From JBHIKY01 sp042139015 (lineage in GTDB: Bacteria; Bacillota; Bacilli; Bacillales; Marinococcaceae), in contig NZ_JBHIKY010000015.1 of assembly GCF_042139015.1 (NCBI RefSeq), positions 1 through 64,000 on the forward strand: a DNA stretch of 64,000 nucleotides, written 5' to 3'. Below, one piece after another: positions 51,077 to 60,700 of this stretch. Under the pieces are notes generated by a model. It was given only the letters and a program-made list of their open reading frames with translations, made no database searches and was not told where the DNA came from. The translations under genes and the position numbers were made by a program. Every line of letters begins with the position of its first letter. Within the stretch, counting starts at the first letter, position 1.

Positions 51077-51709
51077 TTATTTTACTGTTTTAACCGCACT
51101 TTGAACGGATACATAGCTTTTCTTCGCGCCAGGTACGTTTCCTTTAACGAGAAGAAGGTTACGCTCTGCATCTACTTTTACGATCTCAAGGTTTTGTACA
51201 GTTACTGTCTTACCACCCATACGTCCTGGAAGCTTTTTCCCTTTCAGTACGTGGTTCGGGTCAACCGGACCCATCGCACCTGGACGGCGGTGATAGCGGG
51301 AACCGTGGCTCATTGGTCCGCGGGATTGATTGTGACGCTTGATCGCGCCCTGAAATCCTTTCCCTTTTGAAGTACCGCTGACATCCACAATATCTCCTTC
51401 AGCAAATGCATCTACTTTGACTTCCTGACCAACTTCGTAATCTGCAACAGCAATATCACGAATTTCTTTAACGTAGCGCTTGGGTGCTGCTTCAGCTTTA
51501 GCTGCGATCCCTTTTTCAGGTTTGTTGGCACGTGATTCTTTTTTGTCATAGAAACCAAGCTGAATTGCTTCATAGCCGTCAGATTCAACGTTCTTTGTCT
51601 GAAGCACTACATTCGGCTCAGCTTCAATGACTGTGACCGGAAGAAGTTCACCATTTTCACTGAACAACTGGGTCATGCCGAGTTTTCTTCCCAAGATTCC
51701 TTTGGTCAT
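51077..51709 (-). CDS. rplC: 50S ribosomal protein L3
   Basis: 210 residues. MTKGILGRKLGMTQLF at the start and the central finger GPMSHGSRYHRRPGAMG that approaches the peptidyl transferase centre are conserved. Confidence 0.98.
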   Translation of the reverse strand: MTKGILGRKLGMTQLFSENGELLPVTVIEAEPNVVLQTKNVESDGYEAIQLGFYDKKESRANKPEKGIAAKAEAAPKRYVKEIRDIAVADYEVGQEVKVDAFAEGDIVDVSGTSKGKGFQGAIKRHNQSRGPMSHGSRYHRRPGAMGPVDPNHVLKGKKLPGRMGGKTVTVQNLEIVKVDAERNLLLVKGNVPGAKKSYVSVQSAVKTVK

Positions 51710-51760
51710 CAGTCACACCTCCTAAATATTTAATAAATTTTAGTTTTATTTCTGAATCTC

Positions 51761-52069
51761 TTAAAGTTTGATTTCAATGTCAACACCGGATGGCAGATCT
51801 AAACGCATAAGCGCATCCACTGTTTGCGGTGTTGGACTGACGATGTCAATCAGACGCTTATGTGTACGCATTTCAAACTGCTCACGAGCATCCTTGTACT
51901 TGTGTGTCGCACGAAGCACCGTGTATACGGATTTATCCGTTGGGAGCGGGATTGGTCCGGAAACTCCTGCACCGGATCGTTTCGCTGTATCCACGATTTT
52001 CTCTGCAGACTGGTCAAGCACGCGGTGATCATAAGCTTTTAAACGAATGCGAATCTTTTCTTTTGCCAT
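51761..52069 (-). CDS. rpsJ: 30S ribosomal protein S10
   Basis: 102 residues from ATG 52069 (MAKEKIRIRLKAYDHRVLDQ), with AAAGGAGG upstream. The frame stays open through the leader to 52240, but that part has no family match. S10 also joins NusB in antitermination. First gene of the S10 operon. Confidence 0.98.
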   Translation of the reverse strand: MAKEKIRIRLKAYDHRVLDQSAEKIVDTAKRSGAGVSGPIPLPTDKSVYTVLRATHKYKDAREQFEMRTHKRLIDIVSPTPQTVDALMRLDLPSGVDIEIKL

Positions 52070-52084
52070 GTAAATTCCTCCTTT

Positions 52085-52245
52085 TCGCCCGAATTTGTAC
52101 AGACATACTCCGTGAAAATTCTCCCTCACCCGCCCATGGCAAAGGGCCCGGGTGTGTCGGCAACCTTTCACATCATCGCTGTATCCATGTCCAGAGTAAG
52201 GGGGAGTAGTTATCCGCCCAAATCTATCGTCCATGGTCACACTTT
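52085..52245 (-). promoter_or_regulatory. Structured leader of the S10 operon
   Basis: The transcript from the promoter at 52250-52278 has a leader of about 170 bases. CACCCG and GGGCCC (plus strand 52128-52151 region) form a GC-rich hairpin on the minus strand, with outer arms GTGAAA and TTTTCAC. It could carry feedback control, but no specific ribosomal-protein site is recognised. Confidence 0.35.
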
Positions 52246-52249
52246 TACT

Positions 52250-52278
52250 ATTATAAAGATTGTGCCTATCAAATGCAA
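52250..52278 (-). promoter_or_regulatory. SigA promoter of the S10 operon
   Basis: TTGCAT (52278-52273), 17 bases, TATAAT (52255-52250) on the minus strand, preceded by an A-rich stretch that could act as an UP element. Confidence 0.8.
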
Positions 52279-52348
52279 GTTTTTTTTGAAATTAATCTTG
52301 GCTTTTTCGTATAATCTTTAAACGTTTGGAATTCTGGAGATAGATTGA

Positions 52349-52481
52349 TCGGCGGGAATTTGTATTTGATCAGCGATCTTTCGAGTTTTATCAGCGAAAA
52401 ATTCGATATTATGAGCGATTTTCTCAAAATCATCAGCGGAAATTTTCTTTTGATCAGCGATTATCTTGATATCATCGGCGA
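52349..52481. repeat. Array A of a 21-bp repeat (seven units)
   Basis: The word TCAGCGA (or TCGGCGG, TGAGCGA, TCAGCGG, TCGGCGA) starts at 52349, 52370, 52391, 52412, 52433, 52454 and 52475, exactly every 21 bases, with variable AT-rich spacers. Read on the minus strand it gives a seven-residue periodic peptide (units such as FADDIKI, IADQKKI, FADKTRK, IADQIQI) within an open frame from TTG 52512 to 52318. A second array lies at 52662. Confidence 0.7.
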
Positions 52482-52661
52482 AACGCTCGGCTGTATATAG
52501 ACATCGACTCAATAGCTCCTTATATATAGGAAGAAATGTGACATGAAGGGTGGTGCGGAGAGTAGATCAGCAGCTTTTAAGTCTTTGGGCGGGGATTTTG
52601 GAAATAGAGTATGTTTGGCAATATAGGGACATTATCAATTTGATTTTTTACATAGGGTGAT

Positions 52662-52794
52662 TCAGCGAAAATTTGTATTTGATCAGCGATTTTTCGAGTT
52701 TTATCAGCGAAAAATTCGATATTATGAGCGCTTTTTTCAATATCATCAGCGGAAATTTTCTTTTGATCAGCGATTATCTTGATATCATCGGCGA
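52662..52794. repeat. Array B of the 21-bp repeat (seven units)
   Basis: TCAGCGA-type words start at 52662, 52683, 52704, 52725, 52746, 52767 and 52788, again every 21 bases. The spacers are almost those of array A in the same order, so the two arrays are copies of one ancestral stretch, 313 bases apart and in the same direction. No start codon serves this copy on the minus strand. Confidence 0.7.
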
Positions 52795-52849
52795 AACTCA
52801 GGATAATCTACTGACTCGGGATAATCTACTGGTTGCTCGAACTCATATA

Positions 52850-52883
52850 AAAAGCCTCCGATCAGATACGACCGGAGGCTTTT
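52850..52883 (-). terminator. Terminator of the str operon after tuf
   Basis: GCCTCCG (52854-52860) pairs perfectly with CGGAGGC (52873-52879), flanked by A4 and T4, so the stem is followed by T on both strands. It begins 15 bases after the tuf stop. Confidence 0.88.
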
Positions 52884-52897
52884 CCACTACCAAAGAT

Positions 52898-54088
52898 TTA
52901 CTTGTCGATTACAGAAACAACGCCGGCGCCTACAGTACGTCCACCCTCACGGATAGAGAACTTCGTGCCGTCTTCGATCGCGATAGGAGCGATCAATTCA
53001 ACTGTCATTTCTACGTTATCGCCAGGCATTACCATTTCCACACCTTCTGGAAGCTGGATGATACCAGTAACATCAGTTGTACGGAAATAGAATTGTGGGC
53101 GATAGTTAGAGAAGAATGGAGTATGACGTCCACCTTCTTCTTTTGAAAGAACATAAACTTCTGCTTTGAAGTTCGTGTGCGGAGTGATCGTTCCCGGCTT
53201 AGCCAGAACCTGTCCGCGCTTGATGTCATCACGGCCTACACCACGAAGAAGTGCACCGATGTTGTCCCCAGCTTCAGCGTAGTCAAGAAGCTTACGGAAC
53301 ATTTCTACACCTGTTACAGTTGTCTTCTTCGCCTGCTCATCGATACCGATGATTTCAATTTCATCTCCAACGTTAAGAACTCCACGCTCAACACGGCCAG
53401 TTGCTACAGTACCACGGCCAGTGATAGAGAATACGTCCTCAACAGGCATCATGAAAGGCTTGTCTTTGTCACGCTCAGGAGTTGGGATATAGCTGTCCAC
53501 TGCCTCCATGAGTTCAAAGATTGCATTTTCATACTTCTCGTCACCTTCAAGAGCTTTAAGCGCAGAGCCTTGAACGACTGGAATATCGTCCCCAGGGAAA
53601 TCGTACTCAGAAAGAAGGTCGCGAACTTCCATTTCAACAAGTTCAAGCAGTTCTTCGTCGTCAACCATGTCGCACTTGTTCATGAATACAACGATGGAAG
53701 GTACACCAACCTGACGGGAAAGCAGGATGTGCTCACGAGTCTGTGGCATTGGGCCGTCAGCAGCGGATACTACGAGAATAGCTCCGTCCATCTGTGCAGC
53801 ACCTGTAATCATGTTCTTAACATAGTCAGCGTGTCCTGGGCAGTCTACGTGTGCATAGTGACGGGAATCAGTTTCATACTCCACGTGTGCAGTAGAAATC
53901 GTGATACCGCGCTCGCGCTCTTCCGGAGCACCGTCGATTGCGTCATATGCCATTGCCGTACCTTTACCAGACTTCTTATGAAGTACAGTAGTGATAGCAG
54001 CAGTCAAAGTAGTTTTACCATGGTCAACGTGGCCGATTGTGCCGATGTTGGCATGCGTTTTGGAACGATCAAACTTTTCTTTAGCCAT
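52898..54088 (-). CDS. tuf: Elongation factor Tu
   Basis: 396 residues. G motifs GHVDHGKTT near 19, DCPGHADYV near 81, NKCDMVDD near 135 and SALKALEG near 173, then the two beta-barrel domains. Brings aminoacyl-tRNA to the A site. The region EELLELVEMEVRDLLSEYDF is unusually acidic for EF-Tu, fitting salt adaptation (inference). GGAGG lies upstream of ATG 54088. Confidence 0.98.
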   Translation of the reverse strand: MAKEKFDRSKTHANIGTIGHVDHGKTTLTAAITTVLHKKSGKGTAMAYDAIDGAPEERERGITISTAHVEYETDSRHYAHVDCPGHADYVKNMITGAAQMDGAILVVSAADGPMPQTREHILLSRQVGVPSIVVFMNKCDMVDDEELLELVEMEVRDLLSEYDFPGDDIPVVQGSALKALEGDEKYENAIFELMEAVDSYIPTPERDKDKPFMMPVEDVFSITGRGTVATGRVERGVLNVGDEIEIIGIDEQAKKTTVTGVEMFRKLLDYAEAGDNIGALLRGVGRDDIKRGQVLAKPGTITPHTNFKAEVYVLSKEEGGRHTPFFSNYRPQFYFRTTDVTGIIQLPEGVEMVMPGDNVEMTVELIAPIAIEDGTKFSIREGGRTVGAGVVSVIDK

Positions 54089-54209
54089 TATGATTTCCTC
54101 CTTTAATAAACAGGTAAATTATATGAAAGCCAGAAAGGGGAACCCTTTACAAGTCCGCCTTCCTTAGCTTACAACAAAATAATTTAGCAAACAATCACTT
54201 AAATATAGA

Positions 54210-56288
54210 TTATTGTCCGCTGTTTTTCTTGATAATTTCTTCTGACACACTCTTTGGAACTTCTTCATAATGATCGAAGAACATAGAGTATGTGCCGCGT
54301 CCTTGTGTGTTTGAGCGGAGGTTTGTCGCATAACCGAACATTTCAGCAAGCGGGACAAATGCCCGGATTACTTGAGAGTTACCGCGTGCTTCCATTCCGT
54401 CTACACGTCCACGGCGGGAAGTTACATCCCCCATAACGTCGCCCATGTATTCTTCTGGTACGACAATTTCTACTTTCATGAGCGGCTCAAGAAGAACTGG
54501 CTGACAAGCTGTCTTTGCCTTCTTCAAGGCCATCGATGCCGCCACTTTAAATGCCATCTCGTTTGAGTCGACATCATGGTATGAACCATCATACAGAGTA
54601 GCTTTTACATCAATTAATGGATAGCCTGCTAGCAGACCATTCTGCATGGATTCTTCAATACCGTTTTGAACGGATGGAATGTATTCACGCGGAACAACCC
54701 CGCCGACAATTTTGTTTACGAATTCGAAGCCTGCTCCTTCTTCGTTCGGTTCGAATTCAATCCACACGTGGCCAAATTGTCCGCGTCCTCCGGATTGGCG
54801 TACGAATTTACCTTCGCACTTACCGGCGGCACGAATGGTTTCACGATAGGATACCTGCGGCGCTCCTACAGTAGCTTCCACTTTGAATTCACGTTTCATA
54901 CGGTCAACAATGATATCGAGGTGAAGTTCACCCATTCCCTTGATGATCGTCTGACCCGTTTCTTCATCGGTTTCCGTCTGGAAGGTTGGATCCTCTTCTG
55001 CAAGTTTACCAAGTGCAATACCCATTTTATCCTGGTCTGCTTTGGATTTAGGCTCTACAGATAGGGAAATAACCGGTTCAGGGAAATCCATGGATTCGAG
55101 GATTACTCTGTTTTTGTCGTCACAGAGAGTGTCCCCTGTCGTTGTATCTTTCAAACCTACACCCGCTGCAATATCTCCTGAATACACAGTCGATATTTCT
55201 TCACGGGAGTTAGCGTGCATCTGCAGGATCCGCCCTACACGTTCTCTTTTGTCTTTAGTGGAATTACGGACATAAGAACCGGAGTCGAGCTTGCCTGAGT
55301 AGACACGGAAGAAAGTAAGCTTACCGACGTAAGGGTCCGTTGCCACTTTAAAAGCAAGGGCGGAAAACGGTCCGTTATCGTCCGGTCTGCGTTCTACTTC
55401 TTCTTCACTGTCTGGAAGAATACCTTTAATTGGAGGTACATCCAGTGGAGACGGAAGATAATCGAGCACAGCGTCAATCATCAGCTGGACACCTTTGTTT
55501 TTAAACGCAGAGCCGCAGAGCACTGGATAAAATTCAATGTTTAGTGTCGCCTGGCGAATAGCTTTTTTCAATTCAGCTGTTTCGATTTCTTCACCTTCAA
55601 GATACTTCATCATAAGATCCTCATCAAAATCAGCAACTGATTCTACGAGCTTCTCACGATATTCATCTGCCTGTGCCTTATACTCTTCAGGAATTTCACG
55701 GGCTTCAGAACGGGTACCGAGATCATCCAGGTAGTAAAAAGCCTGCATTTCAACTAGATCAATGATTCCTTCAAAATCGTCTTCTGCACCAATCGGCAGC
55801 TGTACGGCCTGGGCATTAGCTCCGAGGCGGTCACGGAGAGTTCCAAGAGAATAAATGAAATCTGCTCCGATTTTGTCCATCTTATTGACGAAGACGATAC
55901 GAGGAACGTGATACGTTGTCGCCTGACGCCATACCGTTTCTGTCTGAGGCTCTACCCCGGACTGTGCATCCAGCACTGCTACAGCACCGTCAAGTACACG
56001 AAGCGAACGTTCTACTTCAACGGTAAAATCGACGTGTCCCGGCGTATCAATAATATTAATGCGATGTTCTTTCCAGCGGGCAGTAGTGGCAGCGGAAGTA
56101 ATAGTGATTCCGCGTTCCTGCTCCTGCGCCATCCAGTCCATCTGAGATGCGCCCTCATGAGTTTCACCGATCTTATGAATACGGCCGGTGTAATAAAGGA
56201 CACGTTCAGTCGCAGTAGTCTTACCGGCATCAATGTGTGCCATGATACCGATATTACGAGTTTTTTCTAAGGAGAATTCTCGTGCCAT
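54210..56288 (-). CDS. fusA: Elongation factor G
   Basis: 692 residues. AHIDAGKTT near 17, DTPGHVDFT near 82 and NKMDKIGAD near 136 are the G motifs; the domain IV tip region (YHDVDSNEMAFKVAASMALK) is intact. Drives translocation. 121 bases separate it from tuf. Confidence 0.98.
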   Translation of the reverse strand: MAREFSLEKTRNIGIMAHIDAGKTTATERVLYYTGRIHKIGETHEGASQMDWMAQEQERGITITSAATTARWKEHRINIIDTPGHVDFTVEVERSLRVLDGAVAVLDAQSGVEPQTETVWRQATTYHVPRIVFVNKMDKIGADFIYSLGTLRDRLGANAQAVQLPIGAEDDFEGIIDLVEMQAFYYLDDLGTRSEAREIPEEYKAQADEYREKLVESVADFDEDLMMKYLEGEEIETAELKKAIRQATLNIEFYPVLCGSAFKNKGVQLMIDAVLDYLPSPLDVPPIKGILPDSEEEVERRPDDNGPFSALAFKVATDPYVGKLTFFRVYSGKLDSGSYVRNSTKDKRERVGRILQMHANSREEISTVYSGDIAAGVGLKDTTTGDTLCDDKNRVILESMDFPEPVISLSVEPKSKADQDKMGIALGKLAEEDPTFQTETDEETGQTIIKGMGELHLDIIVDRMKREFKVEATVGAPQVSYRETIRAAGKCEGKFVRQSGGRGQFGHVWIEFEPNEEGAGFEFVNKIVGGVVPREYIPSVQNGIEESMQNGLLAGYPLIDVKATLYDGSYHDVDSNEMAFKVAASMALKKAKTACQPVLLEPLMKVEIVVPEEYMGDVMGDVTSRRGRVDGMEARGNSQVIRAFVPLAEMFGYATNLRSNTQGRGTYSMFFDHYEEVPKSVSEEIIKKNSGQ

Positions 56289-56350
56289 GGACTTTCTTTC
56301 TCCTTTCTTCTATTCCTGTATAATTATTTGTTTTAAATAGTTGGTGGATC

Positions 56351-56821
56351 CTACCAGCGATAGTGAGCGAATGCTTTGTTGGCTTCTGCCATACGATGAG
56401 TATCTTCACGCTTTTTCACAGCGGAGCCCGTGTTATTGGCTGCATCAAGGATCTCATTTGCCAGACGCTCTTCCATCGTTTTTTCTCCACGAAGACGAGC
56501 ATAGCTTACCATCCAGCGGAGGCCAAGTGTTGTACGGCGGTCAGGCTTCACTTCAATCGGCACCTGATAGTTTGCACCACCGACACGGCGGGCTTTTACT
56601 TCAAGTACAGGCATGATGTTTTTCAGGGCCTGATCGAAAATCTCCATCGGTTCCTGGCCGGAGCGTTCGCGTACTAGTTCAAATGCTCTATATAGGATAT
56701 TCTGGGCTTTCCCCTTTTTTCCTTCGAGCATGATGCGGTTAATAAGACGAGTTACCAGCTTTGAATTATAAATTGGGTCTGGCAATACATCACGGCGTTG
56801 TACCGGTCCTTTACGAGGCAT
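56351..56821 (-). CDS. rpsG: 30S ribosomal protein S7
   Basis: 156 residues. MPRKGPVQRRDVLPDPIYNS and the ending RMAEANKAFAHYRW are diagnostic. Nucleates assembly of the 30S head; the E. coli protein also represses its operon. Confidence 0.98.
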   Translation of the reverse strand: MPRKGPVQRRDVLPDPIYNSKLVTRLINRIMLEGKKGKAQNILYRAFELVRERSGQEPMEIFDQALKNIMPVLEVKARRVGGANYQVPIEVKPDRRTTLGLRWMVSYARLRGEKTMEERLANEILDAANNTGSAVKKREDTHRMAEANKAFAHYRW

Positions 56822-56865
56822 GGGTCACCCTCCTTTCAAAATGTTAGTAACGTGCTGATCATCAA

Positions 56866-57279
56866 TTATTTCTTGGAGCGTTTCGTACCATATTTAGAGC
56901 GGCTTTGTTTACGATTCTGCACACCAGCAGTATCAAGTGCTCCACGTACGATATGATAGCGCACACCCGGAAGGTCCTTTACACGTCCTCCGCGGATCAG
57001 TACCACACTGTGTTCCTGCAGGTTGTGGCCGATACCAGGAATATATGCAGTAACCTCAATTTGGTTCGTCAGACGAACACGGGCATATTTACGCAAAGCA
57101 GAGTTCGGCTTCTTCGGTGTCATAGTCCCTACACGAGTACATACTCCGCGTTTTTGTGGAGAATCCTGGTTAGTAGGGATTTTTCTGTAGCTGTTGTAGC
57201 CTCTGTTCAATGCAGGGGAGTCAGATTTCTTTGGCTTGAACTGACGACCTTTGCGTACGAGCTGATTAATAGTCGGCAT
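56866..57279 (-). CDS. rpsL: 30S ribosomal protein S12
   Basis: 137 residues. MPTINQLVRKGR; decoding-centre loops TPKKPNSALRK and GRVKDLPGVRYH are wild type, so no streptomycin-resistance change is seen. AGGAGG lies before the ATG. Confidence 0.98.
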   Translation of the reverse strand: MPTINQLVRKGRQFKPKKSDSPALNRGYNSYRKIPTNQDSPQKRGVCTRVGTMTPKKPNSALRKYARVRLTNQIEVTAYIPGIGHNLQEHSVVLIRGGRVKDLPGVRYHIVRGALDTAGVQNRKQSRSKYGTKRSKK

Positions 57280-57314
57280 GTTGTTTTCCTCCTTTCGTAG
57301 TAAGGGTCTTTAAG

Positions 57315-57388
57315 ACCACCGTTCCAGGTGGTTCAACAGGAAGCAAAAGTAAAGTTTTTGCCGGCAGAACAGGCCTGCCAGCAAAAAC
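57315..57388 (-). promoter_or_regulatory. Two hairpins between the L7Ae-like gene and rpsL
   Basis: ACCACC (57315-57320) pairs with GGTGGT (57327-57332); next to it the arms at 57354-57367 and 57375-57388 pair over 14 bases with one mismatch, ending in GTTTTTGC/GCAAAAAC. The second begins two bases after the L7Ae-like gene's stop. Likely a partial terminator or processing site that sets ribosomal gene levels against rpoBC. Confidence 0.55.
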
Positions 57389-57389
57389 A

Positions 57390-57641
57390 TTATTGCTTTT
57401 TCAGTGCAACCGTGGCTGCTCCTACATCAATTCCGCATACCTTTCCAAGCTGCTTCATGGAATCGACCTTGTGAACGGGAACTCCTTTTGCTTCTGCTGT
57501 AGTAAGAACCTGTTGAATGATTCGAAATTCTGCGTCTTCAGCTACGATTATTTCTGTGATGGAGTTCAAGTCGAGAGCCTTTAACGTTTGCTTCGTTCCT
57601 ATTAAAACCTCATCAGCCTGTGTCACTTTTTCATAAGACAT
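57390..57641 (-). CDS. L7Ae-like ribosomal protein (YbxF type)
   Basis: 83 residues, L7Ae/L30e fold that binds K-turn RNA. VLIGTKQTLKALDLNSITEI, the ALKKQ ending and the place between rpoC and rpsL match Bacillus YbxF. It binds the 50S subunit in growing cells; its exact role is not settled. Confidence 0.93.
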   Translation of the reverse strand: MSYEKVTQADEVLIGTKQTLKALDLNSITEIIVAEDAEFRIIQQVLTTAEAKGVPVHKVDSMKQLGKVCGIDVGAATVALKKQ

Positions 57642-57718
57642 TACATATCCTCCAAAGCACAGGATGTTAGGCGCACTAAGAAATCATATCACCGTGAAAA
57701 TGAGATGTCAACACTATT

Positions 57719-60700
57719 TTATTCTTGTGTGACAGGCTCTTCACCGACTCTTTCCATCTCCGGAAGAGTTTCGCCGGGTTTATCAACCTCAAGTGTGCGA
57801 TAGCGCGGCATTCCCGTACCGGCAGGAACGAGTTTCCCGATGATAACATTTTCTTTCAGGCCGACAAGTTCATCGCGTTTCCCTTTGATAGCTGCATCAG
57901 TGAGTACACGGGTTGTCTCCTGGAAGGAGGCAGCTGATAAGAACGAATCTGTTTCAAGGGAAGCTTTGGTAATTCCAAGAATAACAGGGTTACCGACTGC
58001 CGGCTGACTGCCATCACGGAGAACTTTCTCGTTTGCGGAATCGAAGTGGTGAATTTCCACAAGACTTCCTGGCAGAACGTCTGTATCACCTGAGTCGGAG
58101 ACACGGATTTTGCGAAGCATCTGGCGCACCATAACTTCAACGTGCTTATCTCCGATTTCAACACCCTGCATTCTATATACCTTCTGCACTTCCTTGAGCA
58201 GATATTCCTGAACTTCCTGCAGGCCAGTAACCTTGAGAAGTTCTTTCGGGTCAATGGAACCTTCCGTCAGAGCCTGGCCGGCCTTAACTTCTTCGTTCAA
58301 CTCAACCTTCAGCCTGGCACCGTAAGGAGTGGTATAGCTTCTCGTCTCAAGTTCGCCCTGCACTGTGACTTCTTTCTTATCCTGTTGATCTTTAATATCT
58401 GTGACAGTTCCCGACAATTCAGAAATAAGCGCCTGCCCTTTAGGGTTACGAGCTTCGAACAATTCCTGAATACGCGGGAGACCCTGGGTAATGTCGTCTC
58501 CTGCTACACCACCTGTGTGGAACGTACGCATCGTAAGCTGAGTGCCCGGCTCCCCGATTGACTGGGCAGCGATGATTCCGACTGCTTCTCCGACTTCTAC
58601 ATCAGAGCCGGTAGCCAGATTTTTCCCGTAGCACTTTTTGCAAACCCCGTGACGGGTGTCGCAGGTGAATACTGAACGGATTGTTACTATTTCTACCCCT
58701 GCTTCTTCAATGAGAGTAGCTTTATCTTCATTGATCAGCTCGCCTTTTTTAGCAAGTACTTCTTCCGTTTCCGGGTGACGGACAGTCTTAAATGCCACAC
58801 GGCCGACCAGGCGGTCATGAAGGTTTTCGATAAGTTCGTTTCCTTCACGCAGAGGAAATACATCCAGCCCTCTGTCTGTCCCACAGTCGTCCTCTCTGAC
58901 GATAACGTCTTGAGCCACATCAACAAGGCGGCGTGTAAGATAACCAGAGTCTGCTGTTTTAAGTGCTGTATCTGCCAGACCTTTACGTGCCCCGTGTGTT
59001 GAAATAAAGTATTCGAGTACAGTCAGGCCTTCACGGAAGCTGGATTTGATTGGAAGCTCAATAATCCGGCCGGATGGATTCGCCATCAAGCCGCGCATCC
59101 CAGCAAGCTGCGTGAAGTTTGAAGCATTACCCCGGGCACCAGAATCACTCATCATAAAGATCGGATTCATATTGTCGAGAGTGCCCATCAATTTATCCTG
59201 AATGGTATCCTTTGCGACACTCCAAATAGAGATAACTTTGTTATAGCGTTCCTCTTCCGTGATCAAACCACGGCGGAACTGCTTCATTACCCTGTCGACT
59301 TTTTCTTCTGCTTCGTCGAGGATAACTTGTTTGTCCGGTAATACCACGATATCGGAGATACCGACCGTAATTCCGGCTTTTGTTGAATAATAGAATCCAA
59401 GGTCTTTCATGCGGTCAAGCATTTTGGACGTTTCAATAATTTGAAAGCTTTTAAATACGGCCGCAATGATATCGCCAAGAAATCCTTTCTTAAACGGAGG
59501 CACAAGCTCGCGATTTTCAAATTCCTTCTTAATATTCGCGTCGGTGGCCACCAGATATTTATCCGGAAGTGCGATGTCCAGGTTTGTGGCAGTAGGCTCA
59601 TTGATATATGGGAAAGACTTTGGCAGAATTTCGTTGAATATCAATTTACCGACCGTTGTCATCAGCAGTTTTTTTGTCTGATCATCTGTAAAATTTGTTT
59701 TATTCACAGAAGAAACTGGCAGAGCAATCCTTGAATGCAGATGCACATAACCATTTTGATAAGCTGTCAGTGCTTCGTTAGTATCTTTGAAAACTGATCC
59801 TTCACCAACGGCTTTTTCTCTTTCGAGTGTCAGATAGTAGTTACCGAGCACCATATCCTGGGAAGGTGTAACCACCGGCTTGCCGTCCTTCGGATTCAGG
59901 ATGTTTTGAGCTGCAAGCATCAGGATACGCGCTTCGGCCTGCGCTTCTGCGGAAAGCGGTACGTGCACCGCCATCTGGTCCCCGTCAAAATCAGCGTTAT
60001 ATGCTGTACACACGAGCGGGTGGAGCTTGATGGCGCGTCCTTCCACAAGTGTTGGTTCAAATGCCTGAATACCAAGACGGTGAAGCGTAGGTGCACGGTT
60101 TAAAAGAACCGGGTGCTCGGTGATAACATCCTCCAGAACATCCCATACCTCTGAATGCACGCGCTCTACTTTCCGCTTGGCACTCTTAATATTGTGAGCT
60201 AGACCGCGGCTTACCAGTTCTTTCATTACGAATGGCTTGAAGAGCTCCAGAGCCATTTCTTTCGGAAGTCCGCACTGATACATTTTCAGGGCGGGTCCAA
60301 CAACGATAACAGAACGGCCCGAATAGTCTACACGCTTACCGAGAAGGTTCTGACGGAACCGGCCCTGTTTTCCTTTCAACATATGAGACAATGATTTTAA
60401 TGGACGGTTACCCGGACCCGTTACCGGTCGGCCGCGGCGTCCATTATCGATCAGTGCATCCACAGCTTCCTGAAGCATCCGCTTTTCGTTTTGGACAATA
60501 ATGTTTGGAGCACCTAGATCAAGCAGGCGCTTCAAACGGTTATTACGGTTTATTACACGGCGGTACAGATCATTTAAATCTGACGTGGCAAAGCGGCCGC
60601 CGTCAAGCTGAACCATCGGACGAAGCTCCGGTGGAATAACTGGCAGCACATCAAGAATCATCCAAGACGGATCATTGCCTGAATTACGGAATGCCTCAAG

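Noticed and set aside
52070..52240. N-terminal extension of S10
   Set aside because: S10 starts at MAKEKIRIRL with its own ribosome binding site; the upstream open frame is the transcribed leader.
52349..52794. CRISPR array
   Set aside because: The period is only 21 bases, the conserved word only seven, the spacers are alike between arrays, and no cas gene is near.
53177..54106. 309-residue plus-strand frame opposite tuf
   Set aside because: Shadow of the strongly biased codon use of tuf; no ribosome binding site and no protein-like features.
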